64,000 bases of DNA. Source: Desulfoluna butyratoxydans (GTDB lineage Bacteria; Desulfobacterota; Desulfobacteria; Desulfobacterales; Desulfolunaceae). Positions 16,608 through 26,160 of the stretch are shown here, piece by piece; the stretch's first letter is position 1; every line of letters starts with the position of its first letter. The position numbers and the translations under genes were made by a program. The notes beneath the pieces are model-generated. The model saw nothing but the letters and a program-made list of their open reading frames with translations, was not told where the DNA came from and searched no databases. Location: assembly GCF_900699765.1 (NCBI RefSeq), contig NZ_CAADHO010000002.1, forward strand, positions 310,001 through 374,000, read 5' to 3'.

Positions 16608-17780
16608 TCAGATACCGGCTTTCTCCCGGAGGATGTCCACCTTGTCGGTGCGCTCCCAGGTAAAGCCTTCGCTGTCGGTACGTCCGAAGTGGCCGTAAGC
16701 TGAGGTCATTTTGTAAATGGGCTTCAGAAGGTCGAGCTGCTCGATGATGGCTGCCGGGCGCAGGTCAAAGACCTCGCGGACAATCTCAGCGATGCGCTCC
16801 TGGGGGATAACCCCGGTGCCCATGGTGTCCACAAGGACAGAGACGGGCTCGGCCACGCCGATGGCGTACGCCACCTGGACCTCGCACTCCTTGGCAAGGC
16901 CTGCGGCCACGATGTTCTTGGCGATGTAACGGCCCATGTAAGAGGCGCTTCGGTCCACCTTGGAGGGATCTTTTCCGGAAAAGCAACCGCCGCCGTGGCT
17001 TCCTCGACCGCCGTAGGTATCAACGATGATCTTACGGCCGGTGAGGCCGCAGTCACCCATAGGGCCACCCACAACAAACCGCCCGGTGGGGTTGATGAAG
17101 AATCGGGTCTTGTCGTCGATCATCTCAAGGGGAATGACCTTGAGCACCACCTCTTTGATGATGCCTTCCTGAAGGTCTTCGTGGCTCACCTCGGGGGTGT
17201 GCTGGGAAGAGACCACCACGGTGTCCACGCGCGTAGCCTTTCCGTCTTCGTATTCAATGGTGACCTGGGCTTTTCCGTCGGGGCGAAGGTAGGGAAGCAC
17301 GCCGGTTTTCCTCACCTCGGCAAGACGCTGGGTGAGTTTGTGGGCGAACACCACGGTCATGGGCATAAGCTCAGGGGTCTCGTCGATGGCGTAGCCGAAC
17401 ATCAGGCCCTGGTCGCCGGCGCCCTGGTCCTTGAAGAGGCCTTCGCCTTCGTTAACGCCCTGGGCAATGTCTTCGGACTGCTTGTCGATGCTGGAAATCA
17501 CAGCACACGTCTGCCAGTCAAAGCCCATATCTGATGAGTCGTAGCCGATCTCGCGGATGGTGTCCCTGACAATCTGGGTCATGTCCACATAGCAGCTGGT
17601 GGTGATCTCACCGGCGATAAAGGCCATGCCGGTGGTAACCAGGGTCTCGCAGGCAACCCTGCATCGGGTGTCCTGGGCCATGATGGCATCCAGGATGGAG
17701 TCGGAAATAGCGTCGGCCACCTTGTCGGGGTGACCCTCCGTTACGGACTCCGAAGTAAAAAAGTAGTTTGCGTTGGTCAT
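16608..17780 (-). CDS. metK: S-adenosylmethionine synthetase
   Basis: Makes SAM from methionine and ATP. 390 residues, the usual length. Motifs are [21 protein letters not shown], the methionine loop [22 protein letters not shown] (ATP site), [16 protein letters not shown] and [26 protein letters not shown] lies just upstream of the ATG. It supplies the SAM whose by-product methylthioadenosine is recycled by mtnP/mtnA in this window. Confidence 0.97.
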   Translation of the reverse strand: MTNANYFFTSESVTEGHPDKVADAISDSILDAIMAQDTRCRVACETLVTTGMAFIAGEITTSCYVDMTQIVRDTIREIGYDSSDMGFDWQTCAVISSIDKQSEDIAQGVNEGEGLFKDQGAGDQGLMFGYAIDETPELMPMTVVFAHKLTQRLAEVRKTGVLPYLRPDGKAQVTIEYEDGKATRVDTVVVSSQHTPEVSHEDLQEGIIKEVVLKVIPLEMIDDKTRFFINPTGRFVVGGPMGDCGLTGRKIIVDTYGGRGSHGGGCFSGKDPSKVDRSASYMGRYIAKNIVAAGLAKECEVQVAYAIGVAEPVSVLVDTMGTGVIPQERIAEIVREVFDLRPAAIIEQLDLLKPIYKMTSAYGHFGRTDSEGFTWERTDKVDILREKAGI

Positions 17781-17921
17781 TCTCTGCTCCTTTGGAACAC
17801 TTGAAATCTAAATCGCTTCGTATGAATCGACCGGTGTCTGTCGGGCGGGAGTCAGATGAGCAGGCCTCCCGGTTGGCTTGCGTTTTCATGGAAAGCACTG
17901 CTGATCATCCGATGTTCTTTA
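17781..17921 (-). promoter_or_regulatory. metK leader region with hairpins, no riboswitch class recognised
   Basis: Read toward metK, CGGGAG (about 17865) can pair with CTCCCG, nested inside ACCGG/CCGGT. I could not match it to SAM-I, SAM-II, SAM-IV or SAH riboswitch consensus by eye. It may be only a GC-rich 5' leader. Confidence 0.2.
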
Positions 17922-19007
17922 TCAACTTTCCAGATCTTTTGCAAAGCATTGTCGTACCGAATCCACCACCCAGCCGCCAGCGGCCAGAGAGCTCTCAGCC
18001 AGGGCATCGTCCAGGGCCACCTCAATCCCGGCAAGGCCGTATCGCGCCTTAAGGCTTTCCAGGGTGCTGTTTTTATTCCCCCGAAGGCGCGAGGCGCTTT
18101 TGGGGTGGACGCGAAACACCGGGGCATCCCCAGGTGAAAAAAGCCGCCGGGCAAGGGCATCGGCCATGTCCCGAAACCGCGCGCTGTGGACCAGATGGCC
18201 GAAGGCGGGGTGATGGGGCCCGGCCAGGACATGGGTAAGACGCATCTCCTCACTGTCCTGAAGGCCCATGCGGATCACAGGGATATCCCGTCGGGCAGCC
18301 ATGAGCCACGCCTCTTTGCTCCGCGCCACCGCCTCTTCCAGGGCAAGGGGTTCATAGCGCCCGTCACGCCAGAGGGCAGCCAGGCCGCTGCCCTTCAAGA
18401 CCACGGTGGGGTAGATGCGAATGCCCTCGGGATCGAGGTCAAGGATGCGCTGAAGGGATGAGCGAAAAAGCGCCGGGGTCTCCCCGGGAAGCCCCACCAT
18501 CATCTGGAGAATGGTGACGTACCCCTTTGCCTTCAACTGTGCTGTGGCCCTCTCGGTGTCTGCGGCCGTATGGCCCCGGGTGCTTGCCGTGAGCACGGCA
18601 TCTTCCATGGACTGGGCCCCGAGCTCCACCGTGGTGACGGGGTACCCGGCAAGAAGGGCAAGGGTCTCCGGGGTGACGGTGTCGGGACGGGTGGAAAAGC
18701 GAATCCCCTGGATTCGCCCTGCCTTGACGTAGCCATGGGCCAGGTCCAGACAGGCCCTCACAGTTTCAGAAGGCAGCCCCAGAAAGGTTCCACCGTAAAA
18801 GGAGATCTCCACGGGATGGCGGTTTGCAGCCCAGCCCAGCCATCGCTCAATCTCCCCTTCCATGGCCACAAGGGAGGGCATGGCAGGGGCGCCTTCGCGT
18901 TTTCGTCCGGTGACAGCGTGCTGGTTGCAGAAGATACAGTGGTGAGGGCATCCCGCATGGGGGATAAAGAGGGGAACGACAAAGGGGCGGGGGGTGTCGG
19001 CGGCCAT
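17922..19007 (-). CDS. Radical SAM protein (Elp3/HemN-like), RNase III neighbour
   Basis: 361 residues. The iron-sulfur motif CPHHCIFC gives Cys20, Cys24 and Cys27 (CX3CX2C). The SAM-binding GG motif is ISFYGGTFLGLP, and a later GLPGETPALFRSSL is typical of the Elp3/oxygen-independent coproporphyrinogen oxidase superfamily. No acetyltransferase domain is visible. The substrate is unknown. It lies 35 bases downstream of rnc on the same strand and is probably the last gene of the dksA-PHP-rnc operon. A tRNA- or rRNA-related role is only a guess from that position. Confidence 0.85.
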   Translation of the reverse strand: MAADTPRPFVVPLFIPHAGCPHHCIFCNQHAVTGRKREGAPAMPSLVAMEGEIERWLGWAANRHPVEISFYGGTFLGLPSETVRACLDLAHGYVKAGRIQGIRFSTRPDTVTPETLALLAGYPVTTVELGAQSMEDAVLTASTRGHTAADTERATAQLKAKGYVTILQMMVGLPGETPALFRSSLQRILDLDPEGIRIYPTVVLKGSGLAALWRDGRYEPLALEEAVARSKEAWLMAARRDIPVIRMGLQDSEEMRLTHVLAGPHHPAFGHLVHSARFRDMADALARRLFSPGDAPVFRVHPKSASRLRGNKNSTLESLKARYGLAGIEVALDDALAESSLAAGGWVVDSVRQCFAKDLES

Positions 19008-19042
19008 GGGCGGCTCACCGACGACGTAAAGGGGCCATGACT

Positions 19043-19747
19043 TTAGAGCCCCCGTTCCTTCAAAAGATCCAGGGCAATGCGGGCGGCGTCCTGTTCGGCG
19101 GCCTTCTTGCTCTTTCCGTAGCCCATGGTCTCGATATCGCGGGTCTTGAGGCAGACCTGAAAGGTCTTGTCGTGGTCCGGTCCCATCTCCGAGACCACGC
19201 GGTAGCGGGGAATCTCCTTAAGGTGGACCTGGGAGTACTCCTGGAGCAGGCTCTTGCTGTCGCTGTTGAGTCGCGAAGGGCGCGCGCCGCTCAGAAGGGG
19301 CTTGAAGTGGCGGCTGATGAGCCGGTAGGCGGCGTCAAACCCGCCGTCTAAGTAAACCGCGGCGATGACCGCTTCCAGGACGTCGGAGAGAATGGAATTC
19401 TTGTCCCGGCCGTTGGTCTGGCTCTCTCCTTTGCCGAGGCGGATAAACTGCCCCAGCTCCAGCTGCCTGGCGATCTCGGCCAGCTGGGTCTCGTTGACCA
19501 GGTTGGAGCGCATGCGCGACAAACTGCCCTCATTGAGCTCGGGGAAGTTGTGCATCAGGGCGTCGCCCACAACCAGGTTCAATACGGCGTCCCCCAAAAA
19601 CTCCAGGCGTTCGTTGTCTTCCAGGACGGCATCTCCCTGTTCGTTGACATAGGAGCTGTGCATCAGGGCCGTGGCAAGAAAGCTTCGATCGCCGAAGGTG
19701 TAGTTGAGGTGGGCCTCCAACTGTGACAGGTCTTCAATGTGATTCAT
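19043..19747 (-). CDS. rnc: Ribonuclease III
   Basis: Cuts double-stranded RNA in rRNA and mRNA processing. 234 residues from ATG 19747, which overlaps the TGA of the upstream PHP gene (ATGA); the frame also opens from 19777. The catalytic signature is NERLEFLGDAVLNLVVGDAL (about residues 45-64), with the second acidic site in DVLEAVIAAVYLDGG. A C-terminal dsRNA-binding domain covers about 160-230 (SLLQEYSQVHL, KSKKAAEQDAARIALDLL). Confidence 0.97.
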   Translation of the reverse strand: MNHIEDLSQLEAHLNYTFGDRSFLATALMHSSYVNEQGDAVLEDNERLEFLGDAVLNLVVGDALMHNFPELNEGSLSRMRSNLVNETQLAEIARQLELGQFIRLGKGESQTNGRDKNSILSDVLEAVIAAVYLDGGFDAAYRLISRHFKPLLSGARPSRLNSDSKSLLQEYSQVHLKEIPRYRVVSEMGPDHDKTFQVCLKTRDIETMGYGKSKKAAEQDAARIALDLLKERGL

Positions 19748-20619
19748 GGCAATGCAGCGGTTAAGGTGGCGTAACAATCAAAGGGTACATGGAGATCGCC
19801 TCGCCCCACGCCCAACTCGATACCTTTTTTATACGCCCCGTGATAATCCGACCCGCCGGTCACCACAAGTCCCAGGGACTCGGCGCAGCCGAGAAGAAAA
19901 CGGGTGAGCTCCGGTGGGTGGGTGGAGTAGTAGGCTTCCACACCGGCCAGGCCCAGGCGGGCCAGGCTCTCAAGGAGCCCTTTGAGGTCATCCGGGGAGA
20001 GCCCCACGGTCACAGGGTGCGCCAGCACGGGGAGCCCCCCTGCGGCACGAATGAGACTTACCGCATTTTCAAAATCAATGCGACCCTTTTCTACATAGGC
20101 GGGACGCCCTGTGGCCAGGTACCGGTCAAAGGCCTCGGCAACCGAGCCCACCCATTTTTTCCGCACCATCACCGCAGCCATGTGGGGACGGCCCACCACA
20201 GCGCCACCGGCCTCGGCCGACACCTCGGCCAGGGTCAGGTCCATGCCGAGCTCGTTAAGGCGGTCAATCATCTGGGGATTTCGCGTCTCGCGCTGAAGGC
20301 GCAGGGATTCAAGGGCCTCCGCAAGGGGCGGGGCCTCGGGGTCGATACCGTAACCAAGAATATGGAAACTGCCCTTGCTGCGATATGGCGCAGGGGGAAG
20401 GGAGCTGATCTCAACCCCGGTGATGAAACCTAAATCGTCCGGGAGTCCGTGGGCTACCAGCTGACGGACCCCCTCCACGGTGTCGTGATCGGTGATGGCA
20501 ATGGCGGCCAGGCCGGCTCTGCGGGCACGTCGCACCACTTCCTGCGGCGACAAAGACCCGTCCGAGGCGGTGGTGTGGATGTGAAGGTCGATCCCCGCCG
20601 AAGCGCGATCAGAGGCCAA
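19744..20619 (-). CDS. PHP-domain phosphoesterase
   Basis: About 291 residues if it starts at TTG 20619, which overlaps the dksA stop and has AAGGGA upstream. An ATG exists only at 20748, deep inside dksA, and that leader is not family-like. The metal-binding PHP motifs are IDLHIHTTASDGSLSP, AITDHDTVEG, GVEISS, LAHPV and GSDYHG. The family includes 5'-3' RNA exonuclease RNase AM (YciV) and histidinol-phosphatase-like enzymes. The operon with rnc would suit an RNA nuclease, but this is inference. Confidence 0.82.
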   Translation of the reverse strand: MASDRASAGIDLHIHTTASDGSLSPQEVVRRARRAGLAAIAITDHDTVEGVRQLVAHGLPDDLGFITGVEISSLPPAPYRSKGSFHILGYGIDPEAPPLAEALESLRLQRETRNPQMIDRLNELGMDLTLAEVSAEAGGAVVGRPHMAAVMVRKKWVGSVAEAFDRYLATGRPAYVEKGRIDFENAVSLIRAAGGLPVLAHPVTVGLSPDDLKGLLESLARLGLAGVEAYYSTHPPELTRFLLGCAESLGLVVTGGSDYHGAYKKGIELGVGRGDLHVPFDCYATLTAALP

Positions 20620-20971
20620 GGGCTTTTTCCCTTGCTTCCGCCCGGGTCTTGCAATCGATGCACTGCGTGGTGACGGGGCGGGCCTTGAGCCGCTCGACGG
20701 TAATGTACTCTTCGCAGGTTTCGCAAATACCGAAAACCCCGTTATCAATGCGCTCCAGGGCTTGTTTTATCTTCTTGATCAGCTTGTGTTCGCGGTCGCG
20801 AATACGAAGCATGAAGTTCCTGTTTTCCTCGTGCGATGCTCGGTCCGTGGGATCGGGGAAGCTCTCCTTCTGGGCAGTCATTCCTTCAACAGTGCTGTCA
20901 GCCTGTTCCAGAAGGTCATTAAGCCGATCAGTTAAAAACTTCCTGAAATATTCCAGTGTTTCCTGATCCAT
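20609..20971 (-). CDS. dksA: DksA/TraR-family RNA polymerase-binding regulator
   Basis: 120 residues from ATG 20971, with AGAGG seven bases upstream; a TTG two codons earlier is the alternative. The N-terminal coiled coil (about 10-80) enters the RNA polymerase secondary channel. Four cysteines in CETC and CIDC, 17 residues apart, form the C-terminal zinc finger. A DPTDRAS stretch sits at the coil tip region. It mediates the ppGpp response. It heads the dksA-PHP-rnc-radical SAM operon. Confidence 0.93.
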   Translation of the reverse strand: MDQETLEYFRKFLTDRLNDLLEQADSTVEGMTAQKESFPDPTDRASHEENRNFMLRIRDREHKLIKKIKQALERIDNGVFGICETCEEYITVERLKARPVTTQCIDCKTRAEAREKALGL

Positions 20972-21144
20972 ACTCAAACCTCTCCTCTGAGCTTGGTTGG
21001 CGAATTTTTGTTTAACCTGCCTACTGTAAACACAGTTTACGAATTTTGTAAAGATCTATTGAGGAAGGCGCCCCGGCCCCGCAAGGGAGGCAAGGGCGCC
21101 GAAAAAGCGAAGCAACGCTCTGAATTGGCGAGAAAAAAAAGAGA

Positions 21145-22101
21145 TTATGCCAGGGTATTCATCCAGGCATCCAGCTCTGCCATGGAAGAGATATTCACCA
21201 CCTCGCAGGAGCCGTCTGAAGGCACGATTTTTCGTGCAATGCCCGACAGGACCTTGCCGGGCCCAACCTCCACAAAACGGGTCACCCCGTCTGCGAGGAG
21301 ACGCGTCATGGTGTCGTACCACCGCACGGGGCTCACCAGCTGGCGGGCCATATTCTCCTTCATGGCCACGGGATCCTCTTCAGATTCGGCCGTCACATTG
21401 AACAAAAGCCCCTTGGCAGGCCCCTTAAAGGAGACCGATTCCAGGACCCGGCGAAACGGCTCCTCCGCCCCCTGGATCAGGGGACTGTGCCAGGCGCCGC
21501 TCACCTTCAGGGGAACGGCGCGCCCCTTTTTTTCGCGGGCGGCGGCGCCGAACCGCTTCACGGAGTCGGGGTCACCGCTCACCACGATCTGCATTTCGCC
21601 GTTGTGGTTGGCGGCCCAGACCCCCTTGGTGGGCGGTGCCCCCTCCTCACGGAGGCTCGCGGCCAGTGCGTCCACCGTGGCATAGTCGAGATTCAGCACC
21701 GCGGCCATGGCCCCTTTGTGCTTGCGGGCCTCCTGGTCCATGAGCTCACCACGGTTCTTGACCAGGGTAAGGGTGTCCTCCGGGGAGACAACCCCTGCAG
21801 CGCAAAGGGCGGCGTACTCGCCCAGGCTGTGGCCGCAGGCCACCTCGAACCGGTCGCCCCCCACCGAGGCCAGGGCGGCCAGAAAGCCCAGGTTCACGGC
21901 GGTCACTGCGGGCTGCAGGTTGACGGTCTGGGTGAGCTCGTCCATGGGGCCTTTGAAGCAGAGACGGGTCAGGTGGGACTTGGTGATCTCGTCGGCCATC
22001 TCAAAGACCTCGCGCACCACCCCGAACTCCTGGTAAATGTCCTCTCCCATGCCGATGGCCTGGGAGCCCTGTCCGGGAAAAAGAAAAGCGGTCTGTGTCA
22101 C
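21145..22101 (-). CDS. fabD: Malonyl-CoA:ACP transacylase
   Basis: Loads malonate onto acyl carrier protein for fatty-acid synthesis. 318 residues, GTG start at 22101 with GGAGG eight bases upstream. Motifs are AFLFPGQGSQAIGMG at the N-terminus, the nucleophile GHSLGEYAALCAAG (Ser near 92) and the catalytic-His region VSGAWHSPLI. FVEVGPGKVLSGI is near the C-terminus. It lies 63 bases downstream of hemA. No other fab genes are nearby. Confidence 0.95.
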   Translation of the reverse strand: MTQTAFLFPGQGSQAIGMGEDIYQEFGVVREVFEMADEITKSHLTRLCFKGPMDELTQTVNLQPAVTAVNLGFLAALASVGGDRFEVACGHSLGEYAALCAAGVVSPEDTLTLVKNRGELMDQEARKHKGAMAAVLNLDYATVDALAASLREEGAPPTKGVWAANHNGEMQIVVSGDPDSVKRFGAAAREKKGRAVPLKVSGAWHSPLIQGAEEPFRRVLESVSFKGPAKGLLFNVTAESEEDPVAMKENMARQLVSPVRWYDTMTRLLADGVTRFVEVGPGKVLSGIARKIVPSDGSCEVVNISSMAELDAWMNTLA

Positions 22102-22164
22102 GTCTGAACCTCCCCTATACCGCAGAAAGGCCGCCCGGGCCCCTTCTGCAACGCCGTTGCCGGC

Positions 22165-23433
22165 CTAATCGTGAATGTTAAATAAGCTGCGGGCATAGCT
22201 CAGGGCACGGGATTCGTCCCGGTTGTGGCAGCCGTCCTTGATAAACCGAATGGGGTCGTGCACCACCTTGGTGACGATGGCCTGGCCCATGCGGCGAATG
22301 GCGGCCTTCTCCTCCTCGGAGAGGCCCGCCATGCCCGAGAGGGTCTTTTCCACTTCCCCTTCGGCAATGGAGGCCACCTTTTCCCGCACCGCCTTGATGG
22401 TGGGCACCGTGCGGAGCCCCTCCACCCAACGGGAGAAGCCAACCACCCCCTCCTCCACAATGCGCTCGGCCTTGATGGCCTCGGCCCGTCGGCTTTCGAT
22501 GTTGCCGTCGATGACCTCTTTCAGGTCGTCGATGTCGTAGACATAGGCGTTGGAAAGACGGTTGATGGCCGGGTCGATGTCCCGGGGCACGGCAATGTCG
22601 ATGAAAAAAATGGAGCGCCCCTTCCGGCGCTTGATCACCGGCTTGACCATCTCCCTGGTGATGACGCAGGTGGGGGATCCCGTGGAGCTGATGATGATGT
22701 CCACCTCGGTGAGGGTCTCGGGGATCTCCTCCAAGGCGATGGCGCTGCCGTTGAAGCGCCGGGCCAGCTCCACCCCGCGGTTGAGGGTCCGGTTGGCCAC
22801 ATAGATGTCCCCGGCCTGGTGCTGGATCAGATGCTCCACGGCCAGTTCCGCCATCTCACCGGCCCCCACCAGAAGGATCTTGCGCCCTTCCAGGGACCCG
22901 AAAATCTTCCGGGCCAGCTCAATGGCCGCGTAGCTGATGGAAACAGCGCTGTCGCCGATGCCCGTTTCGCTGCGCACCCGCTTGGCCACATGGAAGGTGC
23001 GGTGCATCAGCCGGTTGAGAAGGGGGCCCGTGGCCTTCTTGGAAGCGGTGAGGTGATAGGCATCCTTGACCTGCCCCAGGATCTGGGGCTCGCCCACCAC
23101 CATGGAGTCGAGGCTTGCCGCCACATTGAACATATGCCGCACGGCCTCTTCCCGGTGGTACTCGTAGAGGCAGGAGTCGAACTCCTCCACGGGCAGGCCC
23201 TTGAGGGTGGCAATGTAGCCTTTGGCAGCCTTCAGGGCGGCATGGCCGTCCTTGGCCGCCATGAGCACCTCCACCCGGTTGCAGGTGGAAAAGAGCAGCA
23301 CCTCGTCCACATGGGGATGCTCCCTCAGGGCGTCGATGGCCTCCATGCACTCCTGCCGATTCATGGCGAGGCGTTCCCTGAGGGCAACCGGGGCCGTCTT
23401 GTGATTCAAACCTGTCAGTACAATTTCTCGCAT
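22165..23433 (-). CDS. hemA: Glutamyl-tRNA reductase
   Basis: First step of tetrapyrrole synthesis by the C5 route: glutamyl-tRNA to glutamate-1-semialdehyde. 422 residues. Motifs are LTGLNHKTAPVALRERLA, the nucleophilic cysteine in LLFSTCNRVEVL, the tRNA/substrate region YHREEAVRHMFNVAASLDSMVVGEPQILGQVK, and the NADPH site KILLVGAGEMAELAVEHL. The C-terminal dimerisation helices follow. It sits in an operon with a CcsA/HemX-like protein and precorrin-2 dehydrogenase, all tetrapyrrole-related. Confidence 0.96.
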   Translation of the reverse strand: MREIVLTGLNHKTAPVALRERLAMNRQECMEAIDALREHPHVDEVLLFSTCNRVEVLMAAKDGHAALKAAKGYIATLKGLPVEEFDSCLYEYHREEAVRHMFNVAASLDSMVVGEPQILGQVKDAYHLTASKKATGPLLNRLMHRTFHVAKRVRSETGIGDSAVSISYAAIELARKIFGSLEGRKILLVGAGEMAELAVEHLIQHQAGDIYVANRTLNRGVELARRFNGSAIALEEIPETLTEVDIIISSTGSPTCVITREMVKPVIKRRKGRSIFFIDIAVPRDIDPAINRLSNAYVYDIDDLKEVIDGNIESRRAEAIKAERIVEEGVVGFSRWVEGLRTVPTIKAVREKVASIAEGEVEKTLSGMAGLSEEEKAAIRRMGQAIVTKVVHDPIRFIKDGCHNRDESRALSYARSLFNIHD

Positions 23434-23473
23434 AACGCCGTGTCTCTCGTCCGTTAAAACCGGATGAACTCAC

Positions 23474-24289
23474 CTAAAACCGGGTAAACTCCCCGTGGTG
23501 ACCTTCCATGAAAAAATTGACCCCGAAAAGGGTAAAAAGCAGCACCGCAAACCCCGCAATGGCAAGCCAGGCTGCCTTGCGTCCCCGCATCCCCCCCACG
23601 AGCCGTTCGTGGAGGAGCACGGCGTAGATCACCCAGGAGATTCCGGACCAGACCTCTTTCGGGTCCCAGCTGATAAACCGGTGCCAGATGATCTTGGAGT
23701 AGAGCAGGCCGGTGACCAGCCCCAGGGTCAGGGCGGTAAAGCCGGCGATGATGCTGGCATACCCGATGCCGTCAAGCTGCTCCAGGGAGGGAAGGCGACG
23801 GTAAAAGAAACCCCGTTTCTTCTCCTTGATGGCGTTCTCTTGGAGGATATAAAGAATACCCGCACCGCAGGCCATGGCCAGGGCGGCTTCCCCCAGGAAG
23901 ATGGTGATGACATGGGCAAAAAACCAGAAGTTGGCGTACACCGCCTCGGGCTGCGTCGGCGGCAGGTCCGGGACCCGCAGGGCCGCTGTGTAGGCCAGAA
24001 GGGCCAGGGGCGCGGCATAGACCCCCATCACCTTGATGCGGTACCGGGCCCTTAAGAACAGAAACACCAGGGCCACGGCCCAGGCGGCAAGGCCCAGGGT
24101 CTCACGCAGGTTGTGCACGGGCAGGTACCCGGTCTGCACCGAGGCGATGACAAGCCCCAGGGTGTGGACGGCAAACCCCGCCCCAAAGAGAAGATACCCT
24201 GCCTCCTGGACCCTCTCCTTCTGGAAAAAGAGATAGAGCAGGTAGGCCACCGCACTGGCCAGGTAGAGCGCCGCTGTCAGTATGTCCAT
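23474..24289 (-). CDS. CcsA/HemX-like haem-handling membrane protein
   Basis: About 271 residues from ATG 24289, which has GGAGGCGGG upstream. Seven to eight hydrophobic helices. The diagnostic WWD-like motif reads HRFISWDPKEVWSGISWVIY, and the C-terminus has FFMEGHHGEFTRF. This family includes CcsA, which handles haem in cytochrome c assembly system II, and HemX, often next to hemA, which modulates HemA. Position 40 bases upstream of hemA favours the HemX/YpjD type. No CcsB or ResB partner is in the window. Confidence 0.82.
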   Translation of the reverse strand: MDILTAALYLASAVAYLLYLFFQKERVQEAGYLLFGAGFAVHTLGLVIASVQTGYLPVHNLRETLGLAAWAVALVFLFLRARYRIKVMGVYAAPLALLAYTAALRVPDLPPTQPEAVYANFWFFAHVITIFLGEAALAMACGAGILYILQENAIKEKKRGFFYRRLPSLEQLDGIGYASIIAGFTALTLGLVTGLLYSKIIWHRFISWDPKEVWSGISWVIYAVLLHERLVGGMRGRKAAWLAIAGFAVLLFTLFGVNFFMEGHHGEFTRF

Positions 24290-24334
24290 GATCCCGCCTC
24301 CCATGGTTGAAGCCGATACCATACGGTGTCGTGA

Positions 24335-24997
24335 TTACAGAGAAAAACCAAGCGTGTCGCAGGTGTAACCTTCTCCCAGTACCTCGGTGAGGAAGGCGTC
24401 TGCCCCTTTTTTGTCTCCGGCCTTCACCATCTCAAGGAGCCCGCCGGCGATGAGCGCCTCAAAAAGGGGCTTGTGCGCCTCGGGTTCGTGGGCTTCGGCC
24501 AACAGCTTTTTACGCACCAGCCCCATAAGTTCAAGGAACTCTCCGTACTCGCCTCCGAACTCCGTCTCCAGGCGCCGACGCATCCACTTGGCAAAGGCGG
24601 GGCTCTTTCCGGAGGTGGAGATGGACAGGGTCATGTCCCCCCGCTGCACGATGGAAGGGAGGATAAAGTTGCAGGCGCTGGGGTAGTCGGCCACGTTGCA
24701 GAGCTTGCAGGACGCTTCGGCGTCCCGGCTCACCCGGGTGTTGAACTCCTGATCGTCGGTGGCCACGATCACCAGGAACTTCCCGTCCATATCGGAAGGG
24801 GCGTAGGCCCGCTCCTCCAGGGTGACGGGAGCCTCTTGCGCCATGGTTTTCAGCTCATCGGTAAAGGCCTTGCTCACCACGGTCACATGGGCTCCGCAAC
24901 GCACCAGGGTTTCGACTTTGCGGGTGCCCACGGCACCACCGCCCACCACCAGGCACGCCTTCCCCATAATATCAAGGCTTACGGGATAGTATCGCAT
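24335..24997 (-). CDS. Precorrin-2 dehydrogenase / sirohydrochlorin ferrochelatase (Met8/CysG-N type)
   Basis: 220 residues from ATG 24997. NAD-binding motif is CLVVGGGAVGTRKVETLVRCGAHVTVVS; then LVIVATDD, CNVADYPSACNFILPSIVQRGDMTLSISTSGKSPAFAKWMRRRLE. These are typical of the CysG N-terminal/Met8 family that oxidises precorrin-2 to sirohydrochlorin and may insert iron. The methyltransferase half of CysG is absent, as usual in this phylum. It fits siroheme supply both for sulfite reductase and for the AhbB haem route. Confidence 0.92.
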   Translation of the reverse strand: MRYYPVSLDIMGKACLVVGGGAVGTRKVETLVRCGAHVTVVSKAFTDELKTMAQEAPVTLEERAYAPSDMDGKFLVIVATDDQEFNTRVSRDAEASCKLCNVADYPSACNFILPSIVQRGDMTLSISTSGKSPAFAKWMRRRLETEFGGEYGEFLELMGLVRKKLLAEAHEPEAHKPLFEALIAGGLLEMVKAGDKKGADAFLTEVLGEGYTCDTLGFSL

Positions 24998-25052
24998 GGG
25001 TCTGCTCTCTTTCAGTCTGTGACGCGCGCCGCCAAACCGGCGCAGATCACCT

Positions 25053-25817
25053 TTAAAGATCAAAGGGTTTCAGGTCCTCTCCGAGGACCAGCTGCCCATC
25101 ATATGTTTTGCGGCACTCTTTTTCAACATCAACTTTGTCGCAGGCCGGGTAAAAATGGGTCAGCACAAGCATCCCGACTTGCGCGGCTTTTGCCGCCTCC
25201 CCGGCAAGGGAAGGGGTCAGGTGGTTGGGCACGGCCTCAGCGTCCGGGGTGGAGCACTCACACACAAAGATATCGGCTCCCCTGGCAAGGGAAACCAGGT
25301 TCTCGGACGGACCGGTGTCCCCTGAAAAAACCACGGAGCGCCCCCCGGAGAGCACCACCCGGCAGGCCAGGCTCTCCGGCCTGTGGGCCACCGGGGCCGT
25401 CCTCACGGCCAGGTCTCCCTGGTGAAAGAGGTCCTCCTGTTCCACGGAGAGCTCGGTGAGGCGAACCAGGCCCGGGCCCGGATCCATCCACTCCCCGTAC
25501 ACCCCCTTGAGCTGTTCAAAAAACGCGCCGAATCCTTCGCCCCCGTAAATGGGAAGGGGGCGGGTGCGGGTGCAGGCCGGATACTTGGTGGCAAACAGCA
25601 GGGGCACCAGCTCGGCCGTGTGATCCGGGTGCATGTGGGTGTAAAAGATGCCGGTGAGCTCGTCGATGGAGATCCCCGCCTCCAGCAGGCGGCGCATGGT
25701 CCCGGGGCCGGAGTCGATGAGCAGGGTCTCGGTCCCGGTCTGCACCAGGGCCGCACAGGCACTTCGGGTTAGGGAGGGGACGCAGGTCCCCGTTCCGAGG
25801 AGGGTGATTCGTGCCAT
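25053..25817 (-). CDS. Metallo-beta-lactamase-fold hydrolase (RNase Z/AttM-like)
   Basis: 254 residues from ATG 25817. Metal motifs are LLIDSGPGTMRRL, FYTHMHPDHTAEL (HxHxDH), VVFSGDTGPSE and LTHFYPACD. The layout resembles the RNase Z/arylsulfatase-like branch of the superfamily, but the tRNase Z-specific exosite is not obvious. The substrate is unknown. It appears to be the first gene of the run leading into precorrin-2 dehydrogenase, 55 bases upstream of that gene. Confidence 0.82.
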   Translation of the reverse strand: MARITLLGTGTCVPSLTRSACAALVQTGTETLLIDSGPGTMRRLLEAGISIDELTGIFYTHMHPDHTAELVPLLFATKYPACTRTRPLPIYGGEGFGAFFEQLKGVYGEWMDPGPGLVRLTELSVEQEDLFHQGDLAVRTAPVAHRPESLACRVVLSGGRSVVFSGDTGPSENLVSLARGADIFVCECSTPDAEAVPNHLTPSLAGEAAKAAQVGMLVLTHFYPACDKVDVEKECRKTYDGQLVLGEDLKPFDL

Positions 25818-25856
25818 GGGCGAGGGGCCTCCCTTCGTTTGTGGTGGATGGTGAGT

Positions 25857-26055
25857 ATCTTCGACGGCCCTGCCGAGGGCCAAACGTTTAAAAAGTCTAA
25901 CAAACAGGCCTTAAAAAAACATGTTTATGGATGTCGTTTCAAGGCGGATGTGATGTGACCCGAGGAACGAGGGGCAAAACGCATCCGCACCCTGCTTTCA
26001 AGGTGGCACACCTTGCCGCCGGAGACTGTTTTTAAAGCTGAATAGATACGCAGGG
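25857..26055. repeat. Palindromic repeat element upstream of the MBL gene
   Basis: Left arm TCGACGGCCCTGCCGAGG with AACGTTTAAAAAGT and AACAAACAGG. A hairpin at 25944-25988 has stem GCGGATG/CATCCGC and loop GAGGAACGA. Right arm GCCGCCGGAG is at 26015, followed by AAGCTGAATAGATACG, matching the outer arm at 2725. The order of parts is the same as at 2523-2743 but the stem sequence differs. It covers about half of the 432-base gap 25818-26249. Confidence 0.72.
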
Positions 26056-26125
26056 CCTTAAGGGGCGGCCCCAGAAAAACGGGGGAACAGGGAGATCTTC
26101 CCGGTAAAATGAAGGGCTGCCCTTA

Positions 26126-26154
26126 TGGACTCACACTCGCCCCCACCCTATAAT
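26126..26154 (+). promoter_or_regulatory. Sigma-70-like promoter candidate for a small RNA
   Basis: TGGACT at 26126-26131, a 17-base spacer, then a perfect TATAAT at 26149-26154. No plus-strand gene follows, only a terminator at 26204. Confidence 0.45.
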
Positions 26155-26160
26155 CATGAT

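Noticed and set aside
17781..17921. SAM riboswitch before metK
   Set aside because: No match to SAM-I, SAM-II, SAM-IV or SAH consensus by eye; only simple GC pairing. Kept as an unassigned leader.
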